Positions 26,470 to 35,002 of a stretch of 64,000 bases of DNA are shown here, piece by piece; position 1 is the stretch's first letter; the number at the start of each line of letters is the position of its first letter. Location: NCBI RefSeq assembly GCF_014230465.1, contig NZ_JAAXCY010000002.1, forward strand, positions 496,001-560,000, written 5' to 3'. This DNA is from Pseudomonas cremoris. Lineage in GTDB: Bacteria; Pseudomonadota; Gammaproteobacteria; Pseudomonadales; Pseudomonadaceae. A model generated the notes under the pieces. The model saw only the letters and a program-made list of their open reading frames with translations, made no database searches and was not told the origin of the DNA. The translations under genes and the position numbers were made by a program.

Positions 26470-26556
26470 GTGGGAGCGGGCTTGCTCGCGAATACGGTGT
26501 ATCAGCAACACATTCAGTGACTGACACTCCGCGTTCGCGAGCAAGCCCGCTCCCAC
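26470..26556. repeat. REPIN, type A
   Basis: An 87-bp inverted pair of the GTGGGAGCGGGCTTGCTCGC arm. It lies between the convergent thioesterase and cysQ stops (22 and 20 bp away). Confidence 0.92.
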
Positions 26557-26576
26557 ATTTTAAATCTGCTGAGGGC

Positions 26577-27413
26577 TTAAGACCGTGCCAGGCTGAGCAA
26601 GCGCTCTCGCCACGCAGCCTTCGCTGGCAACGCCAAAAAGAACGGGTTCAACAACGATGCCCGCGCCGGATAACTGAACGGCTCACCGCTTAACTCCAGC
26701 ACCTCGCCCCCTGCCCCTTCCAGCACACCTTGGGCGGCTGCGGTGTCCCACTGCGAGGTCGGCGCCAGGCGCGGGTAACAATCGGCACTGCCCTCGGCCA
26801 ACAGGCAGAACTTCAACGAACTGCCGATATTCGCCAACTTCAACGCGCCCAACCCTTCGCTGAGCCCCTCCAGCAACCGCTCCTGCTCGGGGCTGGAATG
26901 CCGGCGGCTGGCCACCACGGTGAACGACTCACCGGTCGCCGGCGCTTCACGCACCTGGATCTGCTTGGGCGGCTCACTCACATCCGAACGCCAGGCGCCA
27001 AGCCCAGCACCACCGAAGTAGCAACGACCACTGGTAGGCATCGACACCACGCCAAACACCACGCGACCCTGTTCGATCAGGGCGATATTGACGGTGAACT
27101 CCTCGCTGCCGGCGATAAATTCCTTGGTGCCATCCAGCGGGTCTACCAGCCACCAGCGCTGCCAGCCTGCACGTACGCTCTGATCGATATCCGCGTCTTC
27201 CTCGGACAGCACCGGAATGCTGGGGTCGAGTGTGGTGAGGCCTGCAAGGATCAGGTGATGGGCCGCCAGATCGGCAGCTGTCACCGGTGAATCGTCAGCT
27301 TTGGAGGTCACTGCCACATCGGCGCGCCAGTAGGGCAGGATCACTTCACCGGCCTGGCGAGCCAACTCGATCACGGGCGCAATAAACGGGTGGCCTAAAA
27401 ACAGTTCGCTCAT
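26577..27413 (-). CDS. cysQ: 3'(2'),5'-bisphosphate nucleotidase
   Basis: A 278-residue inositol-monophosphatase-fold enzyme removing 3'-phosphate from PAP/PAPS, which clears a by-product of sulfate assimilation. Metal-binding motifs are visible: PVLSEEDADI, WWLVDPLDGTKEFIAGSEEF, and SQWDTAAAQGVLEGAGG near the C-terminus. Its start overlaps the nudE stop by 4 bases, so nudE-cysQ is an operon with the yrfG gene divergent. Confidence 0.93.
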   Translation of the reverse strand: MSELFLGHPFIAPVIELARQAGEVILPYWRADVAVTSKADDSPVTAADLAAHHLILAGLTTLDPSIPVLSEEDADIDQSVRAGWQRWWLVDPLDGTKEFIAGSEEFTVNIALIEQGRVVFGVVSMPTSGRCYFGGAGLGAWRSDVSEPPKQIQVREAPATGESFTVVASRRHSSPEQERLLEGLSEGLGALKLANIGSSLKFCLLAEGSADCYPRLAPTSQWDTAAAQGVLEGAGGEVLELSGEPFSYPARASLLNPFFLALPAKAAWRERLLSLARS

Positions 27414-27976
27414 GCGTTAAACACTCCACGCTGGGTCAACAGATCGCGTACCAGGTACAACGCAGCCAGGGCACGGCCTTCGCTGAATTGCTCGTTTTGC
27501 GCAAGCATCGAAAGCTCACGCAGATTGACCTTGTCTACACGCATTGGCTCGGGTTCATCGCCTTCAAGGCGTTCTTCATAGAGGTCGGTGGCCAACACCA
27601 CCTGGATTTTCTGGCTCATGTAGCCAGGAGACAGCGAGAGCTCGGTGAGGTGTTCCAACTGGCGCGCGCCATAGCCGGCCTCTTCCTTGAGCTCGCGGTT
27701 CGCCGCCGCCAGCACATCCTCGCCGGGCTCGATCAAGCCTTTGGGCAAGGAGAGTTCATATTCATCGGTACCGCCGCAGTACTCTTCCACCAACAGCGCG
27801 TGATCGTCATCGATCATCGCCACGATCATCACCGCACCGTAACCGGCACCGCGACCTACCAGGCGTTCGTAGGTCCGTTCAACGCCATTGGAAAAGCGCA
27901 ATTGCACTTCCTCCACGCGGAACAAACGGCTACTGGCGACTATTTCGCGGGCGAGGACGGTGGGTTTCTGGCGCAT
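27410..27976 (-). CDS. nudE: ADP compounds hydrolase (Nudix)
   Basis: A 188-residue Nudix hydrolase. The Nudix box is GLIEPGEDVLAAANRELKEEAGY, matching GX5EX7REUXEEXGU. The N-terminal MRQKPTVLAREIVASSRLFRVEEV fits NudE, which cleaves NADH, ADP-ribose and Ap3A-type compounds. It is first in the nudE-cysQ operon and divergent from yrfG, a shared arrangement in pseudomonads. Confidence 0.93.
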   Translation of the reverse strand: MRQKPTVLAREIVASSRLFRVEEVQLRFSNGVERTYERLVGRGAGYGAVMIVAMIDDDHALLVEEYCGGTDEYELSLPKGLIEPGEDVLAAANRELKEEAGYGARQLEHLTELSLSPGYMSQKIQVVLATDLYEERLEGDEPEPMRVDKVNLRELSMLAQNEQFSEGRALAALYLVRDLLTQRGVFNA

Positions 27977-28063
27977 AAGCGGCTCCTTGGCGTGATCGGG
28001 TTACTATACCGTGGCTTTTCCGATTGTCTGTGTCGGATATCTTTACTTACATGAGAACTGCCC

Positions 28064-28726
28064 ATGCCCTCTTTGCCCTGGCACGCCATCGATACTGTCC
28101 TGCTGGACATGGACGGCACTCTGCTCGACCTGCATTACGACAACCATTTCTGGATGGAGCATCTGCCCCAGCGCTACGCCGAGTTGCATGGAGTGAGCCG
28201 GGCCATGGCCGAGATGGAACTGCAGCCGCTGTTCGAGCGTAATGCAGGACAATTGCAATGGTATTGCCTGGACTTCTGGAGCGCGGAGTTGAAGCTGCCG
28301 GTGCGCGAACTCAAGCTGGAAACCGCCCACCTGATTGCCCTGCGCCCGGATGCAGACACGTTCCTGGCAGCGATCAAACAGGCTGGCAAGCGGGTGATCC
28401 TGATCACCAATGCTCATCGTGATTCGCTGTCATTGAAGCTGGAACGCATTGAACTGGCGCCATATTTCGAACGTTTGATCAGCTCCCACGACTACGGATT
28501 CGCCAAGGAAAACCCGCAATTCTGGGATGCACTGCAGGCCGATATCGGATTCGACCCAACGCGTAGCCTGTTTATTGATGACACGTTGCCGATTCTGCGC
28601 AGTGCCAAAGCGTACGGCGTGAATCATTTGCTGGCGGTCAAAGAGCCTGACAGTAAAAAAGGTGCCAAGGACACAGGTGAGTTCGAGGCAGTCGATGACT
28701 ACCGCGACCTAATTGCCGGACTCTGA
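28064..28726 (+). CDS. yrfG: GMP/IMP nucleotidase
   Basis: A 220-residue HAD-superfamily phosphatase. Motif I is VLLDMDGTLLDLHYDNHFW, motif II VILITNAH, motif III Lys in FAKENPQFW and motif IV LFIDDTLPIL. It dephosphorylates purine nucleotides. It is divergent from nudE, and its stop is 7 bp before a REPIN. Confidence 0.92.
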   Translation: MPSLPWHAIDTVLLDMDGTLLDLHYDNHFWMEHLPQRYAELHGVSRAMAEMELQPLFERNAGQLQWYCLDFWSAELKLPVRELKLETAHLIALRPDADTFLAAIKQAGKRVILITNAHRDSLSLKLERIELAPYFERLISSHDYGFAKENPQFWDALQADIGFDPTRSLFIDDTLPILRSAKAYGVNHLLAVKEPDSKKGAKDTGEFEAVDDYRDLIAGL

Positions 28727-28733
28727 ACCCAAC

Positions 28734-28820
28734 GTGGGAGCGGGCTTGCTCGCGAAAGCGGTGTATCAGACACACATTCCGTGACTGACACTCCGCTTTC
28801 GCGAGCAAGCCCGCTACCAC
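28734..28820. repeat. REPIN, type A
   Basis: An 87-bp inverted pair between the convergent yrfG and lysM stops (7 and 15 bp). The right arm carries one change (CTACCAC instead of CTCCCAC). Confidence 0.92.
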
Positions 28821-28835
28821 ATGTTGGTCTGCGTT

Positions 28836-29276
28836 TTACTCAGGAATACGCAATGTCTGCCCTGGGTAGATCTTGTCCGGGTGCGACAACAGCGGCTTGT
28901 TCGCCTCGAAAATCTTGTTGTACTGGTTGGCGTTGCCATACACCGCCAGGGAAATCGCGCTCAACGTGTCGCCCTTTTTCACCACGACAAAACGTGCCGC
29001 CGCAACCACCGGGCCGGAGACCGTAATCTGGTCCTCCACGCTAGCAACCCCAGCAATATTGCCCGCTGCCAGAATGATTTTTTCTTTCTCTTCCTGGCTG
29101 GCCACTTCACCGCTGATCGTCACCTTGTCACCGTCGACGGTGGCGTGCACGTTCGGGTTGCCCAGCCCCACATCTTCAATATGCTTTTTCAAATCATCAC
29201 TGGCGTTGGCATTACCGGGTGTCAACAGCTTGACCAGCTTCTCGCCAGCTTCCTTAACAAAGCTAAAAATGCTCAT
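28836..29276 (-). CDS. lysM: BON-LysM potassium-binding/peptidoglycan-associated protein (Kbp-like)
   Basis: A 146-residue protein without signal peptide. It has a BON domain (about residues 25-90: DLKKHIEDVGLGNPNVHATVDGDKVTISG) and a C-terminal LysM (about residues 96-145: VKKGDTLSAISLAVYGNANQYNKIFEANK). This is the layout of E. coli YgaU/Kbp, which binds K+. The cellular role in Pseudomonas is not established by sequence. Confidence 0.92.
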   Translation of the reverse strand: MSIFSFVKEAGEKLVKLLTPGNANASDDLKKHIEDVGLGNPNVHATVDGDKVTISGEVASQEEKEKIILAAGNIAGVASVEDQITVSGPVVAAARFVVVKKGDTLSAISLAVYGNANQYNKIFEANKPLLSHPDKIYPGQTLRIPE

Positions 29277-29408
29277 AGTGCGCTCTCCTTGGTATTTGAA
29301 TTCCAGATGCCCAAGACTAGACCAGTCCTACGGATTTGGGTTCCAGGCCGGCCAAAGACCTAAACGCGCTAGAATCCCCCCGCCATTGGAATAAGCCCTG
29401 GAGCGAAG

Positions 29409-30296
29409 ATGGACATCAAACAGCTGAAATTCCTCATCGCCCTCGACGAGACCCGTCACTTCGGCCAGGCAGCGGCGCGTTGCCACATTACCCAGCCAAC
29501 GCTGTCGATGCGCCTGCGCAGCCTCGAAGAAGAGTTGGACTTGCCGCTGGTCAATCGCGGCCAGCGCTTCGAAGGCTTCACCGCGCCAGGCGAGCGCGTC
29601 CTGGCCTGGGCGCGCACGGTGCTCGCCGCCTACGACGGCTTGCAGGCCGAGGCTGCGGCCTGCCGGGGCAACCTGGTGGGCACACTGCGCCTGGGCGTGG
29701 TGCCGCTGTCGAGCTTTGACCCCTTGGCACTCATGCAAAAGCTGCACAAAGAACACCCAAGCCTGCGCTTCGAACTGTCGGCCCTCAGCTCCGAGCAAAT
29801 CCTTGAGCAGTTGGCAAGCAATCGCCTGGACTTGGGGGTTTCCTATCTGGAACGCCTGGACAGCGAGCGATTCGACTCACTGGCCTTGGGCGAAACCCGT
29901 ATGGGCCTGCTCTACGACCAACGGTTCTTCAGTTTCGGTGACAAGCCCTTGAGCTGGGAGGCGCTGATCGAATTGCCCCTGGGCATGCTCACCGGCGGCA
30001 TGCATTTTCGCCAATCCATCGACCACAATTTCCACAGCCGGGGGCTCAACCCGCAGCCGCTGCTGCAAACCGACGCCGTGCATCAATTGTTACAAGCTGT
30101 GCATGGCGGCCTGTGCTGTGCGGTCATGCCGCTGGACGGAGGCCTCGACGCCTTGACCGAACACCTGCGCCTGCAACCTATCGCAGATGCGCACACCCTG
30201 GCTCGCTTGGGCCTGATCATGCGCCGCAGCGCACCGCGTTCCGCGCTCGCAGAAGCGTGTTTTGCGCTGTACCAAAAATCGCTGCAGGCGTCTTGA
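29409..30296 (+). CDS. LysR-family regulator upstream of fdhD
   Basis: A 295-residue LysR-type regulator. The winged helix-turn-helix is MDIKQLKFLIALDETRHFGQAAARCHITQPTLSMRLRSLEEEL, followed by a type-2 periplasmic-binding-like effector domain. It lacks the OxyR redox cysteine pattern that I would expect, so I do not call it OxyR. It lies 97 bp upstream of fdhD on the same strand and probably controls the fdhD-oxidoreductase pair, although LysR regulators are more often divergent from their targets. Confidence 0.88.
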   Translation: MDIKQLKFLIALDETRHFGQAAARCHITQPTLSMRLRSLEEELDLPLVNRGQRFEGFTAPGERVLAWARTVLAAYDGLQAEAAACRGNLVGTLRLGVVPLSSFDPLALMQKLHKEHPSLRFELSALSSEQILEQLASNRLDLGVSYLERLDSERFDSLALGETRMGLLYDQRFFSFGDKPLSWEALIELPLGMLTGGMHFRQSIDHNFHSRGLNPQPLLQTDAVHQLLQAVHGGLCCAVMPLDGGLDALTEHLRLQPIADAHTLARLGLIMRRSAPRSALAEACFALYQKSLQAS

Positions 30297-30393
30297 TCGA
30301 CGGTATCTATCGGTAGATCAGTACTGACGATTAGACGCGACCCTTTGTCGCGCCTAGTCTAAACATTGATCAATCCGCCGGTGGTACTGCCCC

Positions 30394-31233
30394 ATGAACG
30401 CCAAGCGCCCAGTTTGCGCGGCGCCCGCCCTCGCAACGCCCGCGCCATCCGCCAGCCAGAGCTACCAGTTTTGCAATCTCGAACACACTGAAGTCGCCAG
30501 CACAGCGTTGGCGGAAGAAGTGGCGTTGGCGATTGCCTACAACGACATCAGCCAGGCGGTGATGCTGGTGACGCCCACCGACCTGGAAGACTTTATTGTC
30601 GGCTTCAGCATCGGTAGCGGCATTATCGCCGACGTTAGCGATATTTATGACCTTAAACTCAGCGGATCGGGCTCAACTCAATACGCCCAGGTGCAGATTT
30701 CCAGCCGCTCGTTCTGGAACCTCAAGCAGCAGCGCCGCCAACTGGCGGGTACCAGCGGTTGCGGTCTGTGCGGTGTAGAGGCGGTGGAGCAAGCCCTGCC
30801 AGACCTTCAAGTATTGCCCCGCGCGCCCTTGCCGCCCGCTGCATGGCTTGATGGCCTGCGCCAACGCATCAGCGCGTTTCAGCCTTTGGGCCAGTACAGC
30901 GGCGCGGTGCACGCCGCCGTGTTTATGAACAATCAAGGCGAATTGCTGCTGGGCCGCGAAGACATCGGGCGGCATAACGCCTTGGATAAGTTGATCGGCG
31001 CACTGATCCGCCAAAAGATTCCGACCGAAGGCGGCCTGGCGATTGTCACCAGCCGCTGCAGCCTGGAGCTGATCCAGAAGGTCCTGCGCGCCGGCATCCA
31101 GACCCTGGTCAGCCTGTCGTCACCCACCGGCCTGGCCCTGCAATGGGCCCGTCGGCATAACCTCAATCTCATTCACCTGCCGCAGAAAAGTGCGCCGCGG
31201 GTCTACAGCCCCGCGATGGAGAACCAGCCGTGA
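30394..31233 (+). CDS. fdhD: FdhD, formate dehydrogenase accessory sulfurtransferase
   Basis: A 279-residue sulfur carrier that passes sulfur from a cysteine desulfurase to the molybdenum cofactor of formate dehydrogenase-type enzymes. The active cysteines C123 and C126 lie in TSGCGLCGVEA; LLGREDIGRHNALDKLIG is the second conserved block. The stop overlaps the GTG start of the next gene, which supports a dedicated partner. Confidence 0.95.
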   Translation: MNAKRPVCAAPALATPAPSASQSYQFCNLEHTEVASTALAEEVALAIAYNDISQAVMLVTPTDLEDFIVGFSIGSGIIADVSDIYDLKLSGSGSTQYAQVQISSRSFWNLKQQRRQLAGTSGCGLCGVEAVEQALPDLQVLPRAPLPPAAWLDGLRQRISAFQPLGQYSGAVHAAVFMNNQGELLLGREDIGRHNALDKLIGALIRQKIPTEGGLAIVTSRCSLELIQKVLRAGIQTLVSLSSPTGLALQWARRHNLNLIHLPQKSAPRVYSPAMENQP

Positions 31234-33578
31234 GCAATCATAATCAAGCCGACCAAACCCCAACCCCGCGCTACAAGCCCTACAAAGGCGCGGCCGGCGG
31301 CTGGGGTGCATTGATCAGCGTGGCGCAGGCCTGGCTGACCAGTGACAACGCGCTGAAAAACCTGCGCATGATGCTCAAGACCAACCAGAACGGCGGCTTC
31401 GACTGCCCGGGCTGCGCCTGGGGCGATTCGCCAGAAAGCGGCATGGTCAAATTCTGCGAAAACGGCGCCAAAGCCGTTAACTGGGAAGCCACCAAGCGTC
31501 GCGTAGACGCTGCGTTCTTCGCCAAGCACAGCGTCACCGCGCTGCTGGAACAGAGCGACTATTGGCTGGAATACCAAGGCCGCCTGACCGAGCCAATGCG
31601 CTACGACGCAGAAACCGACCGTTACGTACCCGTCAGTTGGGAAGACGCGTTTGACCTGGTGGGCAAGCACCTCAACGCATTGCCAAGCCCGAACATGGCT
31701 GAGTTCTACACGTCAGGGCGCGCCAGCAACGAGGCGGCCTACCTGTATCAGCTGTTTGTGCGCGCCTACGGCACCAACAATTTCCCGGACTGCTCGAACA
31801 TGTGCCACGAGGCCAGCGGCGTGGCCCTGGCGCAAAGCGTGGGCGTCGGCAAAGGCACTGTGACCTTTGATGATTTCGAACATGCCGATGCGATTTTTGT
31901 GTGGGGCCAGAACCCTGGCACCAACCATCCACGCATGCTCGAACCCTTGCGCGAAGCGGTAAAACGCGGCGCCCAAGTGGTGTGCATCAACCCGCTGAAA
32001 GAGCGCGGCCTGGAGCGCTTCCAGCACCCGCAACACCCGATTGAAATGCTCACCAACGGCGACAAACCAACCAACACCGCCTACTTCCGCCCGGCGCTGG
32101 GTGGCGACATGGCTATCTTGCGCGGCATGGCCAAATTCCTGCTGCTGTGGGAGCGCCAGGCCCAGGCCGAAGGCAAGGAAGCGGTGTTCGACCACAACTT
32201 CCTCAACGAACACACCGCCAACGTGCTGGATTACCTGGGCAAGATCGACGACACCTCCTGGGATGAAATCGTCGAGCAGTCCGGCCTGACCCTAGTTGAG
32301 ATCGAGCAAGCGGCGCGCATGTACGCCAAAGGCAAGAACGTGATCATGTGCTGGGCGATGGGCATCACCCAGCATCGCCACTCAGTGCCGACCATTCAGG
32401 AAATCGCCAACCTGATGCTGCTGCGCGGCAACATCGGCCGCCCAGGCGCGGGGCTGTGCCCGGTGCGTGGCCACAGTAACGTGCAGGGCGACCGCACCAT
32501 GGGCATCAACGAACGCCCTCCGGTGGCGTTCCTTGATTCCCTGGAGCGTCGCTTCCAATTCCAGGTGCCGCGCGACAATGGGCACAACGTGGTCGAAGCG
32601 ATTCACGCCATGCTTGAAGGCCGCTCCAAAGTGTTTATCGGCCTGGGCGGCAACTTCGCCCAAGCCACGCCAGACAGCCCGCGCACTTTCGAAGCCCTGC
32701 GCAACTGCGACCTGACCGTTCAGATCAGCACCAAGCTCAACCGCAGCCACCTGATGCACGGTAAAGACGCGCTGATCCTGCCTTGCCTTGGCCGTACCGA
32801 CATCGACATCCAGGCCGACGGCCCGCAGGCGGTGACGGTCGAAGACTCCTTCAGCATGGTGCATGGTTCCAACGGCCAACTGCAGCCGCTGTCGAAGCTG
32901 ATGAAGTCCGAGCCCGCCATCCTCGCCGGCATCGCGGCTGCGACGCTGGGCAGCAAACCGGTGGACTGGAATTGGCTGGTGGCCGACTACGGGCGCATCC
33001 GCGACCTGATCGCCGATACCATCCCTGGGTTCAAGGACTTCAACGAGAAGATCAAGAATCCTGGCGGCTTCTACCTGGGCAATTCCGCCGGCGCACGTCG
33101 CTGGAACACTCCATCGGGCCGCGCCAACTTCCGCCCGAACATCCTGCCCAAAGACCTGATTCACGAACGCACTCATGCCACAGGCCAGGTGCCGGACTTG
33201 ATCATGCAGTCGATGCGCTCCCACGATCAATACAACACCACCATTTATGGCCTGGACGATCGCTACCGTGGCGTAAAAGGTCAGCGCGATGTGTTGTTCG
33301 TCAACGAAGCCGACATTATCCGCCTGGGCTTCAAGCCGGGGCAAAAAGCCGACATCGTGTCGCTGTGGGAAGACGGTCGTGAGCGTCGTGTGAAAGGCTT
33401 TACCTTGCTGGCATTTGATATTCCAGCGGGGCAGGCTGCGGCTTACTACCCAGAAGTAAACCCACTGGTGCCGCTGGAAAGCACGGGCGATGGCAGCCAT
33501 ACGCCAACGTCGAAATTCGTGGCGATCCGATTAGAGGCAGCGAGTGACAACGGGCTAATCATGGCCCGCTCGGCCTGA
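31230..33578 (+). CDS. YdeP/FdhF-family molybdopterin oxidoreductase
   Basis: A 782-residue formate-dehydrogenase-like oxidoreductase starting at GTG 31230 inside the fdhD stop. An iron-sulfur-type cysteine cluster is seen at C59, C62 and C76 (FDCPGCAWGD ... KFCENG), followed by the molybdopterin domains (FPDCSNMCHEASGVALAQSVG; FVWGQNPGTNHPRM). The substrate may be formate or something else. E. coli YdeP has been linked to acid resistance. No in-frame TGA that would encode selenocysteine is visible. Pairing with FdhD indicates a sulfurated molybdenum cofactor. Confidence 0.9.
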   Translation: MSNHNQADQTPTPRYKPYKGAAGGWGALISVAQAWLTSDNALKNLRMMLKTNQNGGFDCPGCAWGDSPESGMVKFCENGAKAVNWEATKRRVDAAFFAKHSVTALLEQSDYWLEYQGRLTEPMRYDAETDRYVPVSWEDAFDLVGKHLNALPSPNMAEFYTSGRASNEAAYLYQLFVRAYGTNNFPDCSNMCHEASGVALAQSVGVGKGTVTFDDFEHADAIFVWGQNPGTNHPRMLEPLREAVKRGAQVVCINPLKERGLERFQHPQHPIEMLTNGDKPTNTAYFRPALGGDMAILRGMAKFLLLWERQAQAEGKEAVFDHNFLNEHTANVLDYLGKIDDTSWDEIVEQSGLTLVEIEQAARMYAKGKNVIMCWAMGITQHRHSVPTIQEIANLMLLRGNIGRPGAGLCPVRGHSNVQGDRTMGINERPPVAFLDSLERRFQFQVPRDNGHNVVEAIHAMLEGRSKVFIGLGGNFAQATPDSPRTFEALRNCDLTVQISTKLNRSHLMHGKDALILPCLGRTDIDIQADGPQAVTVEDSFSMVHGSNGQLQPLSKLMKSEPAILAGIAAATLGSKPVDWNWLVADYGRIRDLIADTIPGFKDFNEKIKNPGGFYLGNSAGARRWNTPSGRANFRPNILPKDLIHERTHATGQVPDLIMQSMRSHDQYNTTIYGLDDRYRGVKGQRDVLFVNEADIIRLGFKPGQKADIVSLWEDGRERRVKGFTLLAFDIPAGQAAAYYPEVNPLVPLESTGDGSHTPTSKFVAIRLEAASDNGLIMARSA

Positions 33579-33580
33579 TG

Positions 33581-33710
33581 TAGTGAGCGGGCTTGCCCCG
33601 CGCAGGGGGGCGAAGCCGCCCCAATAACGGCGTCGCGGTGTTTCAGGTAGACCGAGGCGTCTGGATTTAGGGCGGCTTCGCCCCCCAGCGCGGGGCAAGC
33701 CCGCTCACTA
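33581..33710. repeat. REP inverted pair, type B (TAGTGAGCGGGCTTGCC family)
   Basis: About 130 bp. The outer arms TAGTGAGCGGGCTTGCCC are inverted at the right end and enclose a second inverted block (GGGGCGAAGCCGCCC). It starts 3 bp after the oxidoreductase stop. A second copy lies at 43256. Confidence 0.9.
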
Positions 33711-33730
33711 CAGATGTTAAATTTCGGACA

Positions 33731-33813
33731 CAAAAAAGGCCGCTTTTGCATAAAAGCGGCCGTTCCGAAGTAGTTAAAGACCCGCCAAATCGACTTAAGT
33801 TCCCCAGTAAAAA
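33731..33813 (-). ncRNA. Candidate small RNA ending in an orphan minus-strand terminator
   Basis: A 10-bp hairpin (33738-33747 with 33752-33761, GGCCGCTTTT/AAAAGCGGCC) is followed in the minus direction by T6, yet no minus-strand gene ends here: both flanking genes read rightward. On the minus strand, GTAACA (33848-33843), a 17-bp spacer and TATAAG (33825-33820) form a plausible promoter, giving a transcript of about 83 nt. I see no convincing ORF in it. It could also be an antisense leader to the glycine-zipper gene. I loosely recall, unverified, a predicted ncRNA at the matching PAO1 locus. Confidence 0.4.
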
Positions 33814-33919
33814 CAGTAACTTATAGAATTGTGTACAACTCGTGTTACTGGTCGGATTTCTATTGCCACAATCTCGATACAACCTCAGGATCGCGCCGTC
33901 ATCCTCTTGAGGTCTCCCT

Positions 33920-34399
33920 ATGAAGTTCTCCTCGATTCTCTTGTTGTCCCTTGGCCTGGTCAGTGGCGCAGCCATGGCCGGTGGCACCACCGAAGCCGGT
34001 GTAGGCGGCGCATTGGGCGGGGTTCTAGGTTCGGTTGTTGGCCAGCAGATTGGCGGTAACACCGGTTCCGCCATCGGTGCAGCGTTGGGCGGCGCGGGCG
34101 GTAGCGCGGTCGGCGCGGACAAACGCAGTCGTGGCGAAGCGGCCATTGGCGGTGCCCTGGGCGCAGCCGGCGGCAACGTGGTCGGCCGCAGCATGGGCGG
34201 CAACACCGGCAGCCTGATCGGCGCAGCCGCCGGCGGTGGCGCAGGTGGCGCACTGGGCAACTACATGGGCAACAAGAGCGATGACGACGACCGTCGTTCT
34301 CGCGGCCGCGACAACCGTCGTTATGACCGTGATGATCATCGTGGCCGTGGACATGCTTATGGGCATCGCAAGAACAAGCACCACTATCGCCATCGATAA
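33920..34399 (+). CDS. Glycine-zipper membrane/envelope protein
   Basis: A 159-residue protein. The signal peptide MKFSSILLLSLGLVSGAAMA is followed by glycine-zipper repeats (GVGGALGGVLGSVVGQQIGG; AIGAALGGAGGSAVGA; LIGAAAGGGAGGALG) over residues about 27-118. A strongly charged Arg/Asp/His-rich tail closes it (DDDDRRSRGR ... HRKNKHHYRHR). Glycine zippers pack membrane helices closely. The exact role is unknown; the tail could bind metal or polyanions. It lies 154 bp right of the start of the candidate small RNA region and ends 31 bp before a REPIN. Confidence 0.87.
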   Translation: MKFSSILLLSLGLVSGAAMAGGTTEAGVGGALGGVLGSVVGQQIGGNTGSAIGAALGGAGGSAVGADKRSRGEAAIGGALGAAGGNVVGRSMGGNTGSLIGAAAGGGAGGALGNYMGNKSDDDDRRSRGRDNRRYDRDDHRGRGHAYGHRKNKHHYRHR

Positions 34400-34430
34400 G
34401 CCCGCGGGCTAACATGCGCCATAGGTCCAT

Positions 34431-34517
34431 GTGGGAGCGGGCTTGCTCGCGAGTGCGGAGTGTCAGTCACTGAATAATTGGCTGATACGCCGCATTCGCG
34501 AGCAAGCCCGCTCCCAC
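34431..34517. repeat. REPIN, type A
   Basis: An 87-bp inverted pair between the convergent glycine-zipper and thioesterase stops (31 and 30 bp). Confidence 0.92.
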
Positions 34518-34547
34518 ATTTAGCTCCCTGTATTCGCAAGCTATGTG

Positions 34548-34979
34548 TCAAACCACCAACCGCTGCAACGCCTCGCGCAGCATCCCCGGAATGGCCACCG
34601 GCTGGTTAGACCCTCGGTCCACAAACACATGCACGAACCTTCCTGCCGCACAGGCCTCGTCCTCGCCCGCCTTGAACACCGCCAACTCATATTGCACTGA
34701 GCTATTGCCCAACTTGCCCACTCGCAAACCGACTTCAATGCGCTCGGGAAAGGCAATCGACGCAAAGTAATCACACGCCGAACTCACCACAAACCCCACC
34801 ACTTCGCCGTCATGGATATCCAACCCGCCCTGTTCGATCAGGTAGGTGTTTACCGCTGTGTCGAAGAAGCTGTAGTAGGTCACGTTATTCACATGACCAT
34901 ACACATCATTGTCGTGCCAGCGGGTGATGATCGGCTGGAAGTGAAGGTAGTCGGCACGCTGTGGCACTGAATCAGGCAT
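34548..34979 (-). CDS. Acyl-CoA thioesterase, 4HBT/YbgC type
   Basis: A 143-residue hotdog-fold thioesterase with the family active-site stretch [26 protein letters not shown], whose Asp is the usual catalytic residue. ATG 34979 ([10 protein letters not shown]) is chosen; a GTG two codons earlier is possible. It lies 23 bp downstream of the RecQ-like helicase gene on the same strand, so the two may be co-transcribed. The substrate is unknown. Confidence 0.88.
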   Translation of the reverse strand: MPDSVPQRADYLHFQPIITRWHDNDVYGHVNNVTYYSFFDTAVNTYLIEQGGLDIHDGEVVGFVVSSACDYFASIAFPERIEVGLRVGKLGNSSVQYELAVFKAGEDEACAAGRFVHVFVDRGSNQPVAIPGMLREALQRLVV

Positions 34980-35002
34980 GGGCACATCTCGTGAAGGTGG
35001 GT

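Noticed and set aside
29409..30296. LysR gene called OxyR
   Set aside because: The reading frame lacks the OxyR-type redox cysteine pair that I would expect, and the neighbour is fdhD, not katB/ahp genes.
31230..33578. Selenocysteine-containing formate dehydrogenase
   Set aside because: The frame runs open to its stop with no in-frame TGA that would need recoding, and no SECIS-like element was seen.
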